A stretch of DNA of 5,315 bases from a bacterium. Its GTDB lineage: Bacteria; Patescibacteriota; Minisyncoccia; JAJYZQ01. This document shows, piece after piece, positions 4,394 through 5,315 of this stretch. Numbering within the stretch: the first letter of the stretch is position 1; the number at the start of each line of letters is the position of its first letter. The stretch covers positions 1 to 5,315 of the forward strand of contig JAJYZQ010000039.1 in NCBI GenBank assembly GCA_021799835.1, given 5' to 3'. A program made the translations under genes and the position numbers. The notes under the pieces were generated by a model. The model saw nothing but the letters and a program-made list of their open reading frames with translations. It ran no database searches and was not told the origin of the DNA.

Positions 4394-4412
4394 AGGTGGA
4401 TTTTGTATAGTA

Positions 4413-5315
4413 TTACAATCCCAGATGCTCAAATACTTTTTCGTTGCGAATAACGTCGGCAGTATATGCCTGTAATGCGGGGAGGTCAATCTTTGCTAAC
4501 GTCTCTTTGGCATTATCAGTGAAGCGCAAAATGTCGCTATTGATGCGGTCCTCAATCTCCTTATCGGTAGCAAGAAGATTTTCCAGTGCGGCAATCTTGC
4601 GGAGCATAATGCCATACTTCAATTTCCTTTCCGCTTGCGGTTGAAAATCTTTGATGATATCTGCTGCAGTTTTTTGTGTGTCAGTAAGGTAACGCTCAAA
4701 GTCCATGCCGCTTTCTGTAAGCCGCTGCGCGAAATCCTGCAGCATGCGCTGTTGCTCTTCTGCCACAAGAGAGGCGGGGAGCGGGAATGAAACAGATTTA
4801 TTCAGTTCATCCAAAAATGCTGTGCGCTTCTTTTCCCGCACTTCTTGCTGCTTCTCAGTCTCTAATCCGCTTTTGATGCTGGACTTGAGATCCGCCACCG
4901 TTTGAAATGCGCCAAGCCGCTGCACGAACTCATCAGTCATTTCAGGCAATACGAGTTCCTCAGTGCTGGTCACGGTGAGGTGCAGCTGCGCTTCTTTTCC
5001 GGCGATATTTTTGACCAGATAATCTTTGGGCATCGTGATCGTGATGTCTTTTTCTTCTTTATCGGTCATACCGGTCAACGCTTCGGTGATGCCAGCGATC
5101 AGCTTGGTCTCGCCAAGGATAGCGGTTTGCTGTTCTGCCGGCATCTGCTCGCCAGCAATAGTCACGTGATAGGCGAAATGTGCGACATCTCCTGTTTGCA
5201 GCGGGCGGGAAATGCCGCGGGTCGTGGCGCGGGATTTTTGGAGATAGGCAAGTGCCGCGTCAACATCTTTAGCAGTGATGCGCTCAGGAGATTTTTTTGC
5301 AGTGATCTCTGCAGC
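4413..5315 (-). CDS. tig: Trigger factor, ribosome-associated chaperone (N-terminus outside window)
   Basis: Trigger factor binds the ribosomal exit tunnel and shields nascent chains in the cytoplasm. The frame is open from the right edge to TAA at 4413-4415, giving 300 residues. It enters in the linker before the PPIase domain (ITAKDVDAALAYLQ, like the E. coli VTDADVDGML segment). The FKBP-type PPIase domain spans about visible residues 36-135 (GDVAHFAYHV; LIAGITEALTGM; MPKDYLVKNIAGKEA). The C-terminal helical chaperone domain begins near LPEMTDEFVQRLG and TVADLKSSIKSGLE. From the matching point onward the length is close to E. coli (about 288 versus 300 residues). The ribosome-binding domain lies beyond the edge, so the GTG at 5163-5165 is not the start. 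In GFE..L.G, the Phe of E. coli TF (F198 by remembered numbering) is Ile here (visible residue 76), so isomerase activity may be weak. The stop is 65 bp before tRNA-Ser on the same strand. Confidence 0.93.
   Translation of the reverse strand, partial: AAEITAKKSPERITAKDVDAALAYLQKSRATTRGISRPLQTGDVAHFAYHVTIAGEQMPAEQQTAILGETKLIAGITEALTGMTDKEEKDITITMPKDYLVKNIAGKEAQLHLTVTSTEELVLPEMTDEFVQRLGAFQTVADLKSSIKSGLETEKQQEVREKKRTAFLDELNKSVSFPLPASLVAEEQQRMLQDFAQRLTESGMDFERYLTDTQKTAADIIKDFQPQAERKLKYGIMLRKIAALENLLATDKEIEDRINSDILRFTDNAKETLAKIDLPALQAYTADVIRNEKVFEHLGL

Noticed and set aside
4348..4412. A dedicated tRNA-Ser promoter
   Set aside because: No -35/-10 pair at workable spacing is visible. TTTTATGGT is the best -10-like string, but its -35 position is a poor match.
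5163..5165. GTG as the start of the trigger factor gene
   Set aside because: The frame continues upstream without a stop to the window edge, with sequence matching the linker before the PPIase domain, so this is an internal valine.

Overview
This window looks like part of a bacterial chromosome, probably a member of the candidate phyla radiation (Patescibacteria, Parcubacteria-like). That placement is an inference. It rests on GC-rich nested inverted repeats built on CCTGCCTACC and CCCGCTTTCGCGGG between genes, very short orphan proteins, and an archaeal/plant-type P-type proton pump beside a bacterial trigger factor. TGA, TAG and TAA all end genes here, so the ordinary bacterial code applies rather than a TGA-recoded one. 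No plasmid, phage, transposase or CRISPR feature is visible.

Left third (1-1403, + strand): three consecutive monocistronic units encode small membrane proteins. The first is only a C-terminal remnant entering from the left edge (2-172). The second (405-773, 122 aa) and third (903-1403, 166 aa) have near-consensus sigma70 promoters with 17-bp spacers, the same AGGAGGGATT ribosome-binding leader, and their own strong terminators. None is recognisable by family. An 81-bp nested repeat (259-339) sits between units one and two. The promoter of unit three carries a perfect 16-bp palindrome in its spacer, which is a good operator candidate.

Middle (1447-3795, - strand): a complete 782-aa P-type ATPase of the P3A plasma-membrane H+-ATPase type, converging on unit three across a shared terminator. 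The catalytic motifs and the Asn/Arg/Asp residues tied to proton transport in plant pumps are kept. The nucleotide-site KGAP lysine is a valine, and there is no long C-terminal regulatory domain.

Right third (3796-5315): the ATPase promoter diverges from a second, similar extended -10 promoter. That second promoter precedes a 28-aa, five-cysteine zinc-ribbon-like microprotein (4030-4116) that is easily missed by gene callers. Next come a GC-rich 13-bp hairpin repeat, a weak terminator-like hairpin, and a perfect 43-bp palindrome that starts exactly at the encoded CCA end of a tRNA-Ser(UGA) on the - strand. The C-terminal two thirds of trigger factor (- strand) runs off the right edge.

The genes do not form one obvious pathway. 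Energy and ion homeostasis (the H+ pump), translation (tRNA-Ser) and nascent-chain folding (trigger factor) are housekeeping. The small membrane proteins and the zinc microprotein are the uncharacterised parts.
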